Source: Channallabes apus (taxonomy: Eukaryota > Chordata > Actinopteri > Siluriformes > Clariidae). Taken from it: a stretch of 64,000 bases of DNA. This document shows, piece by piece, positions 44,531 to 56,639 of this stretch; positions within the stretch are counted from its first letter, which is position 1; every line of letters begins with the position of its first letter. Under the pieces are notes generated by a model. That model was not told the origin of the DNA. It did not search any database and saw only the letters and a program-made list of their open reading frames with translations. The position numbers were made by a program, and so were the translations under genes. The DNA is taken from NCBI GenBank assembly GCA_030522415.1, contig CM060114.1:30136804-30200803 (forward strand). The letters are read 5' to 3'.

Positions 44531-45034
44531 AATATGGAACACTAAGTTGTAATTTCGAAATAGTAAGTCGTCAGTGAGAGTTTCCAAATAGTTTTCCTTA
44601 TGTTAAATGTAATACACTTCTATATGTTTACAATTAACAGTTACAACTGACCCAAGTCTCCCCTGTGTTGTTGCAGAGCTGATTTTCCCTGGAGCAAATC
44701 AGGACCTTGGATTACTCAATACACACGAATACCAAAGAGGATAAATTTAGCTGTCTCACACTACATGTCCATCTGTCTGTCTGTCAACCCCCCCCTCTCT
44801 CTCTTTCCAACACTCTCCGTCTCTCTCTCTCTCTGCCTGCCTGTTTATTCTGTCTGATTATCTGCCTGTCTGTTCCTCACAGATACACAGGGACAGATGG
44901 ACGGTCTTCCACAACCAGGAATCATGCATTGGGGATAAATAAAACACCCAGGAAGATATTAGTCAGTGGTTGAATATAGTTTTCACAGGTAGTTAAACGA
45001 AGTGACCGCAGGAAGGCTAAGGGTTTATTTTAAG

Positions 45035-45186
45035 ATGACGGTCACGTACTCGAGTCAAGTGGCCAACGCCACCTTCTTCGGTTTTCACCGACTGTTACTG
45101 AGGTGGAGAGGCAGCATTTACAAACTGCTCTACCGGGAATTTCTTGTTTTTGTTCTTCTCTATTCCATCCTTAGTATCATCTACAG
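45035..45186 (+). CDS. best3: best3 coding exon 1 (residues 1-50)
   Basis: ATG with A at -3. It encodes [20 protein letters not shown] then [16 protein letters not shown], the universal bestrophin N-terminus, and the first membrane helix. The donor is CTACAG|GTAATA. A possible acceptor upstream (TTCACAG at 44988) suggests this exon also carries 5' UTR. Confidence 0.95.
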
Positions 45187-48100
45187 GTAATATACCCATT
45201 ACAGAGATACTATCTTCTCCAAACTCACAAATTATCTTGTGTTTAATACTTTGGACTTTTTTTTTTTGTACATTGCTTTCAACAGCTTAAATACTGGAAT
45301 GTATTTTAATTGTTGTATTTGTAATTAGCTACATTTAAAGGATTGTTAACACTGAAATGCTTTACAGTAGCCAAATGTCTAACAATTCATTAGTTTTGCA
45401 ATTCTCTAGATATCCCAGCCAATGAATGAATGAAGACGTGTATAAATTATTAAATAAGTCATTTGGTGTAACAGCTTTAACTCTTTATCTCCATCGCCTT
45501 TAGATGGGTGCTTACAGATCCTCAGAAGCGTGTCTTTGAAAATCTTTCTATATACTGTGACCAATATGCTGAACAGATCCCGGTCACCTTTGTGCTTGGT
45601 AAGTTTTTAATGTCTGAATGTCAACTTATAATAAAGACATGCTGAAAGAATTTCGTGAAGGTTTGAAGACAATTAGACAGAAATAATCTGATTATTCTTA
45701 CTATAAGTGATGCTGAGGCTGTGGTAATCCAGTAGTTTATTAAACATTGTTGTTATTTTTCTTCCTTATTTATTTATGTATTTGTTTATTTATGTATTTT
45801 CATCTGTCAGTTTTATTATAGATATTATTCCTAATTTTACTTTATTATGCATTATATTTTAAAGCACTTTGGGCAACTGATTGTCATCTTTTATTTACAC
45901 TTTCTATTTTTATATTATATTTCACATGTTATGATGGACTGCTTTTTGTTGCATGCTGAATATATTCACAAACTATATTTCTGTAGTGAACACCATCAGC
46001 GTTTTCTCAGTACACTGGAACAGTAATCACATCGCCTGCTTCATGTCTGAAACGCTGGCAACAAACGTGGAAATAGCTTAGATTGAGGTCAGGAGTGAAC
46101 AGCGGATGTGGCAATAACTCCCAGTTCATTTCCTCTAACGTGCAAGTGGTGCTGGTGAATGATTGTGTTCAGTTCCACACATAGATGCATCTCTTCTGCA
46201 CGTTGCCAATCTGCTGATTTTCAAGAATCAGGCGTTCCACTCCCAGAACTTCTTTAAAATGTTTCCAACAATCAAATGTTTTCCTGCAGCTAAGAGTCTC
46301 ATCAGTATGGAGCTCCTAAAGGGACATGTGTAGGGGAAAATCTGTTAACGGAAAAAAATCTGTTGAAAAATATAGTCTTGTGGTGATGTGGGGTCTTCCA
46401 GCGGCAAAATATGGAAAGGGTAAAGTATGTCAGTGTATTTTAGCCATTGGTCTGTTGAAGTAATGAGAGGTTAAGTGGAATACCACTATGATACACTAGG
46501 TACACTATGATAAATTTTATTGCAAGTTATAAGCACAAATGATACAAGTTCAACTGTGCTTGGCTAAAATGCACTGACAGACTTACCCTTTCTGTATTTT
46601 GGTGCTTAAAGAATGACCTGGAAGTATGAATCAAGTAGTCTAAACACCCCCCCCCCACACCCATTATTCTTATTGTTGTGGAACATTTGCAAAAAAAGTT
46701 ACTTTTAAAATAAAAAAATACAAAGTACCCGTTGACACTGGAGACTCCTTCCAAAAATGCTACATGTACCGTATATAAACACTTTGTGACCAATCAGATT
46801 TAAGAATTTGACAGCTTACTTTAATGTCCCTAAAGTAGGCTTGATCCCAATAAAGAGGATTATTCTGCACTGGCATTGTATTTTATAAGCTATGAGTTTT
46901 TGTATAACAGATAGCATCACTCTGAGATCATAAGCACTGCTTTTCCGCAGGTTTCTACGTCACGCTGGTGGTGAATCGCTGGTGGAACCAGTTTCAGAAC
47001 CTGCCATGGCCTGACCGGATCATGATCCTCATCTCGAGCTGTGTTCAGGGCAAGGACGAAAAGGGACGGATGTTGCGGCGCACACTGATGCGCTACGTCA
47101 ACCTGACCTCACTGCTCATCTTCCGCTCAGTGAGCACTGCAGTGTACAAGCGTTTCCCTACCATTGACCACGTAGTGGAGGCAGGTGAGAATAATGCACA
47201 CTTTTGTGGTGTGTTTTTATTGTATACCTTTGTATTAGACTTTGCAGAATAGCTGCCCACATGAGGATGGCCTCCCTGTTCCTCTCAAGGTTTCTTCCTG
47301 TTGTCATCTCAGGTAGTTTCTCCTTGCTCATCCTTGCTCCTCAGGGACTCTCTGACCATTTTGATTCATACATATTTTCTCACACATTTGATATTCATTT
47401 TACTAATTTTCTTTAGATCCTGTAAAGCTGCTTTGTGACAATGACAAGTGTTGAAAGCGCTACATACTCATCATCTATACCGCTTTATCCTGTATTCAGG
47501 TCGCAGGGGGCCTGGAGTCTATCCCAGTAGACATAGGGCACGAGGCGGGGTACACCCTGGACAGGGTGCCAATCCATCGCAGGGCACAGCTCATTCACAC
47601 ACTACAGGCAATTTGAGAACACCAATTAGTCTAATCTGTATATCTTTGGACTGTGGGAGGAAACCGGAGTACCCGGAGGAGACCATGCAAAATCCATGCA
47701 CACAGAAATGGGAATTGAGTCTGGCCGGGAATGGAACCCTGGAGGCGTTCAAGTGGTAACCACTACACCATCGTACCACCCAAACAAAATTAATTTTAAT
47801 AAATAACAACTGGGAGTAAGAGTCTTGGATCATTTGCATCATTATTCAGCAAACCAGTCAGACTCCAATAAACAGGACAGCTGAAGATTGCAAGAAGGCC
47901 AGGCAACGTTCTTCCAGTGTTCACCTGTGCAGTTTGGGTGAGACTTTGCCCACGATAGCTTCAGATTCCTGTTCTGCTCTTTCCAAACCAACACATCCAC
48001 AAACAACACCCATGTTTCCATGAAAGTCACTGAGATCACATTTTACCCATTTACATTTTCGTCCACTCCAACACACCAACTCTAAACACACCAAGTCTTC

Positions 48101-51100
48101 CACCATAAGCTCATCTTGTGCACAGGGGGATTGTCATGCTGGAACAGCCTTACTGTAGGTTTCTAGTTCCAGTGAAAGGAAATTGTTATAGCATAAAAAG
48201 GCATTTTTTTACAATCGTGTGCATTTTAGGGAAGAACCTTGTGTTAAGTGTCCACAAACTTTTGCTCATAAACTGTATTGTATGTCTAATTGTGTAGTCC
48301 TCCTGTTAGTTCTGAAAGCAAACAGAGCTCAGACTCCACTTCTAATTCTAATAACCTACTTTGCCTGCTTTGCCAATGTGACCCTCAGCTGGTTCATTCA
48401 ACGTCTTATTGTAAATATATAATTTTTACTGGACAAAAATGTGAAGGGATTATTTCTGATATTTTTCTCAGGCTTCATGACACTTGAGGAGAGAAAGATC
48501 TTTGAGAACTTGAAATCACCGCACCTCAAATACTGGATCCCTGTCGTATGGTTCACTAATCTGGCCTCCAGGGCGAGGAGAGAGGGCCGAATACGAGACA
48601 GCGTGGATCTTCAGGCCATCCTTAATGTAAACCTGTGCAACCTTTTTAATACCTTAAATGTTAATTCTATTCTGGTGCTGGTGTGATATTAGTGTCCTGT
48701 TATCAAATTAGGCAAATACGACATATTATTCTTCCTATATAATCTTCAAATCCTATATAATCTTCTATATAGGATATTTGAATTAAATCATCACTGAGGG
48801 AGAATTTTCACACGATACTGCTATAGTATGTGGAGAGGTTTTACATCAGGTCACTCTTTAACCCTCGACTTCAACTTTTTCTGAGATAACTGGACTAATC
48901 AGAATATTGCTAAACAATAGTTTAACGCAAAAATTGTTTTATGTTTATGAAATTTGTGACTCCACATTCTAACAATAATATTACAACAGTCGGCCAAACC
49001 ATGGTGTAGGTCTCGTCTAGGGGAAAAAGTGAATTTTCAGATAGGATCATGTAACACCATTTTTCATAATTTCATAATTTAGTTTTTTTGTAAATATGCA
49101 TGCACATTTATATTTTTATCAGCTAAAAATAAACACATTTGTTAAATACAATTTCATGCCATGTTATGTAGTGTCCGTAACTTTTTTTTAATCTTAACGG
49201 TCATTCAGATGAAACTTGTTTAATTTAGATTTTACATGAAAAGACATAAACCTGAAAAAGTGTATTAGTCTAAAATACTAAATTGTTAAGATATTGCAAG
49301 ATGAATTTGACGCTTGGTTACGGACACTACAGATGTTTGCTTTTTAAGCTTTTACCAAAACCAATTTGGGAAACGATTTTTATATGTCATCTTCTAAAAG
49401 CTTAAACCAATTTTAGGAAAAATACTATTGAAGAAATATGGATAATTTGAAATTTAAATGATTATTGTTTAAAGCAAGACCAGAAAAATTGGGAAAAAAT
49501 TGGAAGTTAGCAACTAGAATTTTTACATGAAGCAATGGTCACTTCCATGTTACATAAACTTCACACGTAGCTTCTTTGACACACATTTTCTGCATTATAT
49601 GTATAACATAAAAAATCAATAAAATCAGCACCAATACTGTGTTTTGGCCGAATAGAAATAGTAGACTTGTCCACATAACAGGTTGTGTAGGTCACAGTGT
49701 TAGATACTGTACATTCCCCTGAGCTTTGCCTTCCATAAAGATAGAAGATGACTAACTAACTGCCTGCGGGGTTAAAATCATTGAAAGTTAGCCCGCAGTA
49801 CGAGCAGCCATGAGGACTTCTCTGTTTGTGTGATCTGTCAGGAGATGAACAAATTCAGGGCTTGGTGCTCTACTTTGTTTGGATACGACTGGGTCGGGAT
49901 CCCCTTGGTTTACACACAGGTAAGCGTTTTTCCATATAAACAAGCCCTGACATTTCCATCTGCTGTAAATCCTCTGTATATCTCAGGCAGCCAGACAGAG
50001 CACACACGAGCATGCTGTCCTTGTGAAGCAGCAAACTTACAATATAACTCTCAGTGAAGCCAAGCTGGCGTAAACCACATGGACAGAATGATCTCCTCGG
50101 TGACCACATGAGACAATGTCCTTTCCTGAGAGCAGATATTAATCCATTAGGGAGAAAGAAAGTTGTCACAGTTGCTTAGTGGTTAGCACTGTGGCCTTGC
50201 ACCTCCAGGGTCCGAGTGCGATTCCCACCTCGGGGTCTGTGTGCATGGAGTTTGTATGTTCTCCCTCCTCCAGTCTCTGAGTACTGGCGCTCCCAAATTG
50301 GCCATACTGTGTGAATGAGTGTGTGAATGTTGACTTGAGGTCCTACCCAGGTTGTACAATGGGAATAAATGCATCAGTAATCACCATTGGCCTTCATGGT
50401 CCCTAGTTGGACTACAGAGGCTCCTAGATGGATGAATGGACGGAGCAAGAAGCACTCCTAATTACTTAGTAAAAATCAATTAGTTTACTTAAGTTGCTGA
50501 ATTTGTACAGACATAATAATAATAATAAAATCAAAGAAATAAAGAGATTTTTAAATGGATGAAACTTTTCTTCATTTCTTCTGTATCTTTCCCTCTCGTT
50601 AGGTCGTAACGCTGGCCGTCTACACGTTCTTCTCAGCCTGCATCATCGGCCGACAATTTCTTGACCCAGCACAGGGTTACCAGGGACACGATCTTGACCT
50701 TTACGTGCCCGTCTTCACATTGCTGCAGTTCTTCTTCTATTCTGGGTGGCTTAAGGTCTGGCAGGCACACCTAGAACTTTCTGGCTAATCAGATCGGAAT
50801 TTCTCTTGAGGAATTAATTTGGGCAACGATCAAAACACAGTGCAAATGTTGCCAAATCTATCTCTTAATCCGTCCATGGTCTATACTGCTTATGCTGCGT
50901 TATAGCTTTTCGAAAACTAAAAACGTTCAATAAAGTTGCTTTGAACTTGCTAAGATTTTTTGGCAATGGATGTGACAAATTTAGTCGCGGTCCAGGTCAA
51001 GACACTGGAACCAGAATTGGATTTTGTATTCCACAAAGGAGCGTTACTTGTGTAAACATCCTCCTCATATCCTCCTCGTGTTACTTCAATTACCGCAAAC

Positions 51101-53579
51101 AAGGAAACAAGAAACAGACCCCGAGCATCATCCGAACCAGACACACTAAACAGAGTAGTAAATGAAATAATATAATAATGCACTCAACAAACGTACTGTA
51201 TGCCTAAAACTGGCTGATTTTTCTTAATACTTAATTAAACCTTCCTTTGCCTTAATAAAACCACCAATACTGTAATGTAGGAATCCCACCAATGTCTTGT
51301 CTTGTTGAGTTTGTTCACGTGTCGCTTGACTGTGCTTCCAATTTTGCTGGAGTTTCATCTGTTTCTCCAGGAAAGTCCACGACTTTTATATGAAACGAAA
51401 AACTATAGACCAATCCAAGTGGCCCAGTTCTCCAGATTTGGCCTTTTGCACTTTAACAATCATTACCTGGGGAAATGCGAGTGTGTATATTTTGTTTGTC
51501 CATGAAAACAAAAGTGTTTAACCAATTATATTCATAAATACTTTACGGTGCAATGATTAAAATGTGTATCTATATGTTTTACCTTTTAACATCTCAGGTA
51601 GCAGAGCAGCTCATAAACCCATTTGGAGAGGATGATGATGACTTTGAAGTCAACTGGTGCATTGATAGAAACCTGCAGGTTTGTCACATGGATGCATGAT
51701 ACAGTAGTTCATTGTTGTTTCGTCAAGGACGTTATTACAGTGCCTTGGTTCAGCTGATTTTTTTCACCATACAAATGTAAAAATAATGTTCTTGTTTCGA
51801 AATGGTACAGTAATTTAAAATATCTGTATTGCCGGTAGGTGTCTCTGATGGCAGTCGATGAGATGCATATGAACATCCCAGAAATGACCAAAGATATCTA
51901 CTGGAACGACCCTGATGTACGGCCACCGTACACCCGTGCTTCCGCAGACTACTGCATCCCGTCGTTCTTGGGCTCCACTACTGACATGGGGTGAGCGAGA
52001 ATCTCCAACAAACCCACACCCACACTTTTACCTCGCAAAAGTATTCATACCCCTTGAACCTTTTCACATTTTGTCACGTTACAACCACAAACATACATGT
52101 ATTTTATTGGGATTTTATGTGATACACCAACACAAAGGGGCACATCATTTTGAAGTGGAAGGAAAATGATAAATGCAACAAAATGTGAAAAAATTCAAGG
52201 GTTATGAAGACTGTATATCCTCCAGAGAGCCAGACTCTACCGTTTCTACTCTATGTTGTGGCACTGTGCCCTTGCAACTCCAGGTCCTGGTTCGATTCCC
52301 GCCTCAGGTTCTGTGTGCATGGAGTTTCCTCGTGCTAGGTGGGTTTCCTCCGGGTACTACAGTTTACCCCCACAGTCCAAAAACATGCAGATCAGGATAG
52401 TTGGTTTTCCCAAATTGCCCATAGTGTGTGAATGCGTGTGAGTGTTGACCGGAGGTCCCACTATGGTCACACAAATGTATGGATGTAGTTAAATATATAC
52501 ATTGAAGTTGGGAAAAAATGCCATTTCCTTATATGAGGACATCTGGGTCACAAGAGGATATGGCCAAAAGTATGTGGACACTGTAGAACTGTTGTCCAAA
52601 GCTCCATACAGACATGGTGTGTCAGGGTTGGAGTGGAAGACTTCATACCGTGTCTGATATCAATAATGTTTTATAGATGAATAATCACAAATCCCCACAG
52701 CCAAGCTCCAAGATCTAAAGCCATCTAAAGGAGTGGAGCTTATTATAATAGAAAAGGGAGCTGATACTGTACACATGTTTACATACTGTATGGTTGTGGT
52801 AGGTAGATGGCCATTCAGTGTGTATTTGCATGACCTATCATGTGACCAGACAAGTGTCTGACAGAATTAAGTAGTAAATAGGATGCGTGTCTTTTTTCTT
52901 TTGCAGTCTTTCTGAAATATTACAGAACGACAACGTCGAAATCAGCAACCAACAAACTCAGGCTACAGTTCTGTGCCGCATGCGTCGCTTGCTGAGCGTC
53001 CAGGAGCCCCTGGATCTCAAAATGCGGCCATCTTTAAAACGCCACAGCAGTGACATCTCCAGCTTCTTACCACTTCGTCGAGAACGGCATTTTCTCTCCA
53101 GGGTGGAAGAAAACATGCAGGCTGACTCTAAGCTCCATTTCAACGCAAACTTTTACCCTCTTTCCACCGTCAACGAGGTGAACAGCACCTCGTCTTCTCC
53201 TGTAACCTCAATACACACTATTTCTCCCAACAATACGCCTCCAGTAGTGGACAGTGAACTCCATGTAGGAGACGACAGTGACAGTGTTGTACAGGAGCAG
53301 ACGGAACAGGGATCTTCATTAGAGTCAGCACAAGTCCAGGAGCATTGTGATAGGAATGTTGTAGAGGAGCCGAGCACAGCAGGAGGAGTTACAAACACAG
53401 AATCCAGGAGGGTTAGCTGCTTTTCTCTAGGAAGTAAGAAGAAAAAGATTAGATTGTCATTTCAGTCGTCAAGACAGAGCTCGATAAGCAGTACGAGGAG
53501 TGATCCCACACGGCGAACATCTGAAACTGTGGACTCCACCAGCCTGGATACAGAACAGAGACGAAACCAAGACGTCTGA
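45035..53579 (+). CDS. best3: best3 (bestrophin-3), Ca2+-activated anion channel, complete CDS in 9 exons
   Basis: Exons 45035-45186, 45504-45598, 46951-47184, 48472-48626, 49842-49919, 50603-50755, 51598-51678, 51839-51990 and 52907-53579 sum to 1773 bp (590 aa plus stop), all phases consistent. Residue numbering coincides with mammalian bestrophins: the pore-neck residues I76, F80 and F84, the RWWNQF signature, and the acidic Ca2+-clasp E300-DDDD-F. The IPSFLGS motif begins at residue 356, the position of the autoinhibitory segment described in mouse Best3. Together with the rab3ip neighbour this favours BEST3 over BEST1/2/4. The family forms pentameric Cl-/HCO3- channels in the plasma membrane. 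After about residue 368 the tail is strongly diverged and shorter than in human BEST3 (668 aa). A start at 45035 gives the canonical MTVTYSS N-terminus. Confidence 0.93.
45504..45598 (+). CDS. best3: best3 coding exon 2 (residues 51-82)
   Basis: CCTTTAG|ATGG acceptor and CTTG|GTAAGT donor. It encodes [20 protein letters not shown] then [11 protein letters not shown], which includes the neck residues I76 and F80. Confidence 0.95.
45995..46330 (-). mobile_element. mariner-like remnant in best3 intron 2
   Basis: gtgcaagtggtgctggtgaa, tgattgtgttcagttcc and caggcgttccactccc are the reverse complement of the 22385-22480 segment. Transposase frame destroyed. Confidence 0.6.
46951..47184 (+). CDS. 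best3: best3 coding exon 3 (residues 83-160)
   Basis: TTCCGCAG|GTTTC acceptor and GCAG|GTGAGA donor. It contains [15 protein letters not shown] (with F84), LPWPDR, the [20 protein letters not shown] block and the YKRFPT motif. Confidence 0.96.
47254..47465 (+). repeat. Dispersed teleost repeat, copy 3, in best3 intron 3
   Basis: cacatgaggatggcctccct to the typical end gtaaagctgctttgtgacaa...aaagcgctaca. Confidence 0.65.
47467..47782 (-). repeat. tRNA-derived SINE, near full length, in best3 intron 3
   Basis: tctataccgctttatcctgt tail, gtacaccctggacagggtgc, ggaggaaaccggagtacccg and a decayed inverted head to ccatcgtaccaccc. Confidence 0.75.
48472..48626 (+). CDS. best3: best3 coding exon 4 (residues 161-212)
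   Basis: TTTCTCAG|GCTTC acceptor and AAT|GTAAAC donor. It encodes [20 protein letters not shown] to [13 protein letters not shown], a cytosolic helical part conserved in bestrophins. Confidence 0.95.
48990..49651 (-). mobile_element. Non-autonomous repeat with short inverted ends, copy 2, in best3 intron 4
   Basis: Reverse-oriented partner of 25764-26397. Ends CGGCCAAACCATGG and GTTTTGGCCG (inverted). Contains a nested pair of perfect 15-bp inverted repeats (49167-49181 and 49317-49331, tgtagtgtccgtaac). Confidence 0.65.
49842..49919 (+). CDS. best3: best3 coding exon 5 (residues 213-238)
   Basis: GTCAG|GAG acceptor and CAG|GTAAGC donor, phase 0 to phase 0. It encodes [20 protein letters not shown] then PLVYTQ. 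The [12 protein letters not shown] run is a family hallmark. Confidence 0.96.
50160..50460 (+). repeat. tRNA-derived SINE, plus orientation, in best3 intron 5
   Basis: gttgcttagtggttagcact (A-box-like), gtccgagtgcgattccc (B-box-like), and gaggtcctacccaggttgta of the longer subfamily. Confidence 0.75.
50603..50755 (+). CDS. best3: best3 coding exon 6 (residues 239-289)
   Basis: CGTTAG|GTC acceptor. It encodes [20 protein letters not shown] to [12 protein letters not shown], the later transmembrane helices. The donor AAG|GTCTGG is weaker than the others, but the following exon joins exactly as in mammals. Confidence 0.95.
50756..51597. other. best3 intron 6, no recognisable feature
   Basis: AT-rich intron without identified repeats. 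Confidence 0.5.
51598..51678 (+). CDS. best3: best3 coding exon 7 (residues 290-316), Ca2+ clasp
   Basis: CTCAG|GTA acceptor and CAG|GTTTGT donor. It encodes [20 protein letters not shown] then CIDRNLQ. The acidic cluster E300-D304 is the Ca2+-binding clasp of bestrophins and is fully conserved here. Confidence 0.96.
51839..51990 (+). CDS. best3: best3 coding exon 8 (residues 317-366 plus split codon)
   Basis: GGTAG|GTG acceptor and GG|GTGAGC donor. It encodes [16 protein letters not shown] to [13 protein letters not shown]. The IPSFLGS segment at 356-362 is the autoinhibitory motif reported for mouse Best3. Confidence 0.95.
52027..52212. mobile_element. Tc1/mariner-type MITE in best3 intron 8
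   Basis: Inverted ends gcaaaagtattcatacccct and tcaagggttatgaaga; inner arms cattttgtcacgtt and caaaatgtg. About 180 bp, non-coding. Confidence 0.65.
52235..52490 (+). repeat. tRNA-derived SINE, plus orientation, in best3 intron 8
   Basis: tggcactgtgcccttgcaac, ggttcgattcccgcctc (B box), ggtgggtttcctccgggtac and ggaggtcccactatgg. Confidence 0.7.
52555..52870 (+). mobile_element. Tc1-like remnant in best3 intron 8
   Basis: Starts tatggccaaaagtatgtgga, as at 20347. Contains cacaaatccccacagccaag and ctccaagatctaaagccatc, decayed C-terminal coding sequence. It ends close to the last exon. Confidence 0.6.
52907..53579 (+). CDS. best3: best3 coding exon 9 (residues 367-590, stop), diverged C-terminal tail
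   Basis: TTTTGCAG|TCTT acceptor, then one open frame of 223 aa to TGA. It is Ser/Thr-rich, with basic patches (RMRRLL near the start; [10 protein letters not shown] further on) and acidic stretches, and is probably disordered. [11 protein letters not shown] lines up with the human IRRVKRFLSAHE segment; the intervening EEWLWDYE-type stretch is not recognisable. No clear AATAAA was seen within 500 bp of the stop. Confidence 0.9.
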
Positions 53580-54105
53580 AAGCAGATATTTGAGACACTG
53601 GAATATTTGCCCCAAACTCAGGTGACTGATCATAACATTAATCCGGCTTCTAGGTGTGTATCGTGTCCGCGGCGTCCATACAGAAGTCAGTGATACAGTG
53701 ATGAACCACAACGCGTGAAGATTTGTATTTTCCTATCGTTATATTAATATCGTACTTTCTAGGACATTCATTTTAGTTTCTAAGTTAATTAGTAAGTCAA
53801 TACCTGTATATAACAATTTAGTTTTTACTTAGTATTTTTTTCCTGAGTATTTTGCCTAATTTTCAAAATGCGATACCTGGTAAACTAGTTATAAGAACAA
53901 TTAGGAAATTCAAAATAAGTTACTAAGACCAAATAATTGGAGTCAGAATAACAAGACAAAATATAAATACACCATTTCATATCAATTTATACATTTAAAA
54001 TGAGCCACTAAGTAGAAATAATTGACATGTTCAGGCAAAAAAATGAAAAAAAGTGAAAAAATAAGTATAAATAAGTAACTTACAGTAATTTAACCCTCAT
54101 GCTGT

Positions 54106-54428
54106 TCATTCATTCATTCATCTTCTATACCGCTTAATCCTGTATTTAGGGTCGCAGGGACCTGGAGCCTATCCCAGGAGACTCAGGGCACGAGGCAGGG
54201 TACACACACACACACACACTGTGGTCAATTTAGGAACGCCAATTAGCCTAACCTGCATGTCTTTGGACTGTGGGAGGAAACCGGAGTACCCGGAGGAAAC
54301 CCACCAAGCACGGGGAGAACATGCAAACTCCATGCACACAGAGACGGGAATCAAGCCTGGCCGGGGAATCGAACCCGGACCCTGGAGGTGCAAGGCGACA
54401 GTGCTAACCACTACACCACCGCGCCGCC
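54106..54428 (-). repeat. Complete tRNA-derived SINE with target-site duplication
   Basis: 323 bp flanked by TCATGCTGT on both sides (54097-54105, 54429-54437; up to 11 bp if shared bases count). The minus-strand order is: a ggcggcgcggtggtgtagtg head, B box ggttcgattcc, core, and an (ATGA)n tail. This copy sets the family's ends. Confidence 0.9.
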
Positions 54429-54725
54429 TCATGCTGTGTTCTGGTCAAATCTGACCGCTTTATATGTTTCCTGTCTAAAGAAAGTGCAGATAATTACATC
54501 CTCTTGACATGAGGTTCCATGACTTTGTTCACACATGGCATTCGAACACATTAAATATGTTTAAAATATTCTTATAAAAATTTGTGTGTTTTATGGAACT
54601 TTTATACACTCACTGTGTTCCTGGTCAAGAACGGCCGGTCATTGGAAATGAATAGCTAAGACTATAAATAGTGTATAAACAAGAGTTCAAGCACATTTCT
54701 ACACTTCTTTCCCACACCTCACCTC

Positions 54726-54758
<33 letters not shown>
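54726..54758. repeat. (AC)n microsatellite
   Basis: Inside the piggyBac remnant. Confidence 0.9.
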
Positions 54759-54763
<5 letters not shown>

Positions 54764-55984
54764 GTGCCCCCTTTGGCTTCCATGTCAACCCTCACAGGAA
54801 CAATCAACAATATCATTTGATTCATCACCTGTTGAAAAACCAAACTGCAACATCATCAATTTCAATCATCAAACTTTCATGCAGCTTTGGAATATAAATC
54901 TTATCTAGAGTGACTTCCAGGCCCCCAGGGGCCAATGCGTTATTCCATATCCTGAGTGAATGACATCGAGTCCTGTTTTCAGCTTTTCCTCACAGACTGT
55001 CCAATATCATCGATGTGTCGGCCTTTAATGGCTTTGTGCTTTGGAGGGAATCAGTCCATGCTGGAAAGAGGACAAAATCTACAAGAGGAGACAGTTCCTT
55101 GAAGAACTTGGCAAAAGTATGATGGAGCCCATCATCATCCTTCACTGCGTTGGTGGAAGACACACCAGCTACAGCAGTAACATCCACAACCACCGAAGAA
55201 GGAAGATGCGAAGGGAAGAGGTGCCAACTGTGTGCACCAAGAGATAAAAAACAAGCATTTAGTGCCACAGATGTGGTGTATATATTTGCACATGAACATG
55301 CAACGACCTCAGTACAGTATATTACCCAACATGCTGCATGAAAAAATTGTAAATGTGTTCATACAGTGTATACTTCAAGCACTAATTTTGTAATATAGTT
55401 AAGTTTTACCTTTGTATATTTGAGCTTTTGTTTTCAATAAATAACTCTTAATGGTCAGTTTTGACCGTGAACACATTTGTTATTTTGTGCCACAGTTTAG
55501 AAAATTTAACTTGTTTAAAAAAAGTGACTTTGGTAAACATTTCAGTGAAATATTCTGTGATAAACAGGAAAATAGGTTTCATCTTAATATTTGTTATAAT
55601 TAAAATAATCATAATGTTATTTTCCCTAAATAAAAAAAGAACCGAGCGGTATGAGTTGAGGTAACTGAGGCCTGCAGGATTTACAACAGCAAATACAATT
55701 GTATGTTAACAGTCTGTGGGTCGAGTGAACATGGCCTGGGACAAACTCACAGACACAGGGAATGTAACCAGCTTCCACTTTAAAGCCAATAGCATTTTTG
55801 TGTTTCGTTTTGTGAAGCCCATGAACTAGAAATTTTAAGATAGGAGGTTTGAAATTTGTATGATGCAAACTTTGTTGCGTGGATTTCAAAAATAATGTGT
55901 AGGAAGACAAGTTTTTCCAAAGAGGTCCAAAAGCATTTTTTTTTCATGAAACCCAAAAAGTAAAATGATCAGGTTTCTGGCAAA

Positions 55985-56200
55985 AGGTGACCTGGAGCCT
56001 ATCCCAGGAGGCTTAAGGCACGAGGCAGGGTACACCTCGATGCCAAGGTGCCAATCAATCTCAGGGCACAAACATACTGTACACATACTCACACTCTCAC
56101 ACAATGGGCAATTTGGGAACACCAATTAGCCTAACCTGCATATTTTTGGACTGTGGGAGGAAACCGGAGTACCCGGAGGAAACCCACCAAGCACTTCTTC
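55985..56200 (-). repeat. tRNA-derived SINE, head truncated
   Basis: gacctggagcctatcccagg to gagtacccggaggaaaccca, stopping abruptly at ccaagcac. Confidence 0.75.
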
Positions 56201-56639
56201 GCATTTGTAGTGGAGACTTACACACACAGGAGTGCTCTGCTGATTTGAAGAATTTATAACAAAGTAATGTCCATTAATATTTACATGCTGCTCATCAGAA
56301 AGCTTTGGTGGGCCGGAGCTGATTAGGCTGGGACTAGGAGTGATATTTACAACCCATAAATACAGTAGAAGAAACAAAATAATTTAAGTTTTTCACAAAA
56401 ATTAAAAAAAAATTCAAACACTTCCAACATGAATATTATTATTAGCATTATTATTGAGATATTCGGTCAAAATAATAACATAGAGCTTGAACACATAAAG
56501 TACATACACCTTGCAGTTCATGGCTTCTGTATTCTTACATTTGTATGTGTGATATAAACCCTGTCCTAAAGTTTACTTTCTGTAGAACATTTCGATATTT
56601 ATAACTTTTAGAAACAATGTTTATGGATGAGAGGATTAA

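Larger units (their letters stand above)
54090..55480 (+). mobile_element. piggyBac-like transposon remnant with SINE insertion
   Basis: Left end TTAACCCTCATGCTGT (54090-54105) continues after the SINE as gttctggtcaaatctgaccg. The right end ggtcagttttgaccgtgaac (from 55449) is its inverted partner. 55000-55330 carries transposase C-terminal pieces in shifting frames (IDVSAFNGFVLW; CQLCAPRDKK, a decayed Cys-rich finger). AATAAA at about 55435. Most of the transposase is gone. Confidence 0.7.

Noticed and set aside
45035..53579. Identification as best1, best2 or best4
   Set aside because: Neighbour gene, the core residues and IPSFLGS at 356 favour best3; the diverged tail leaves a little doubt.
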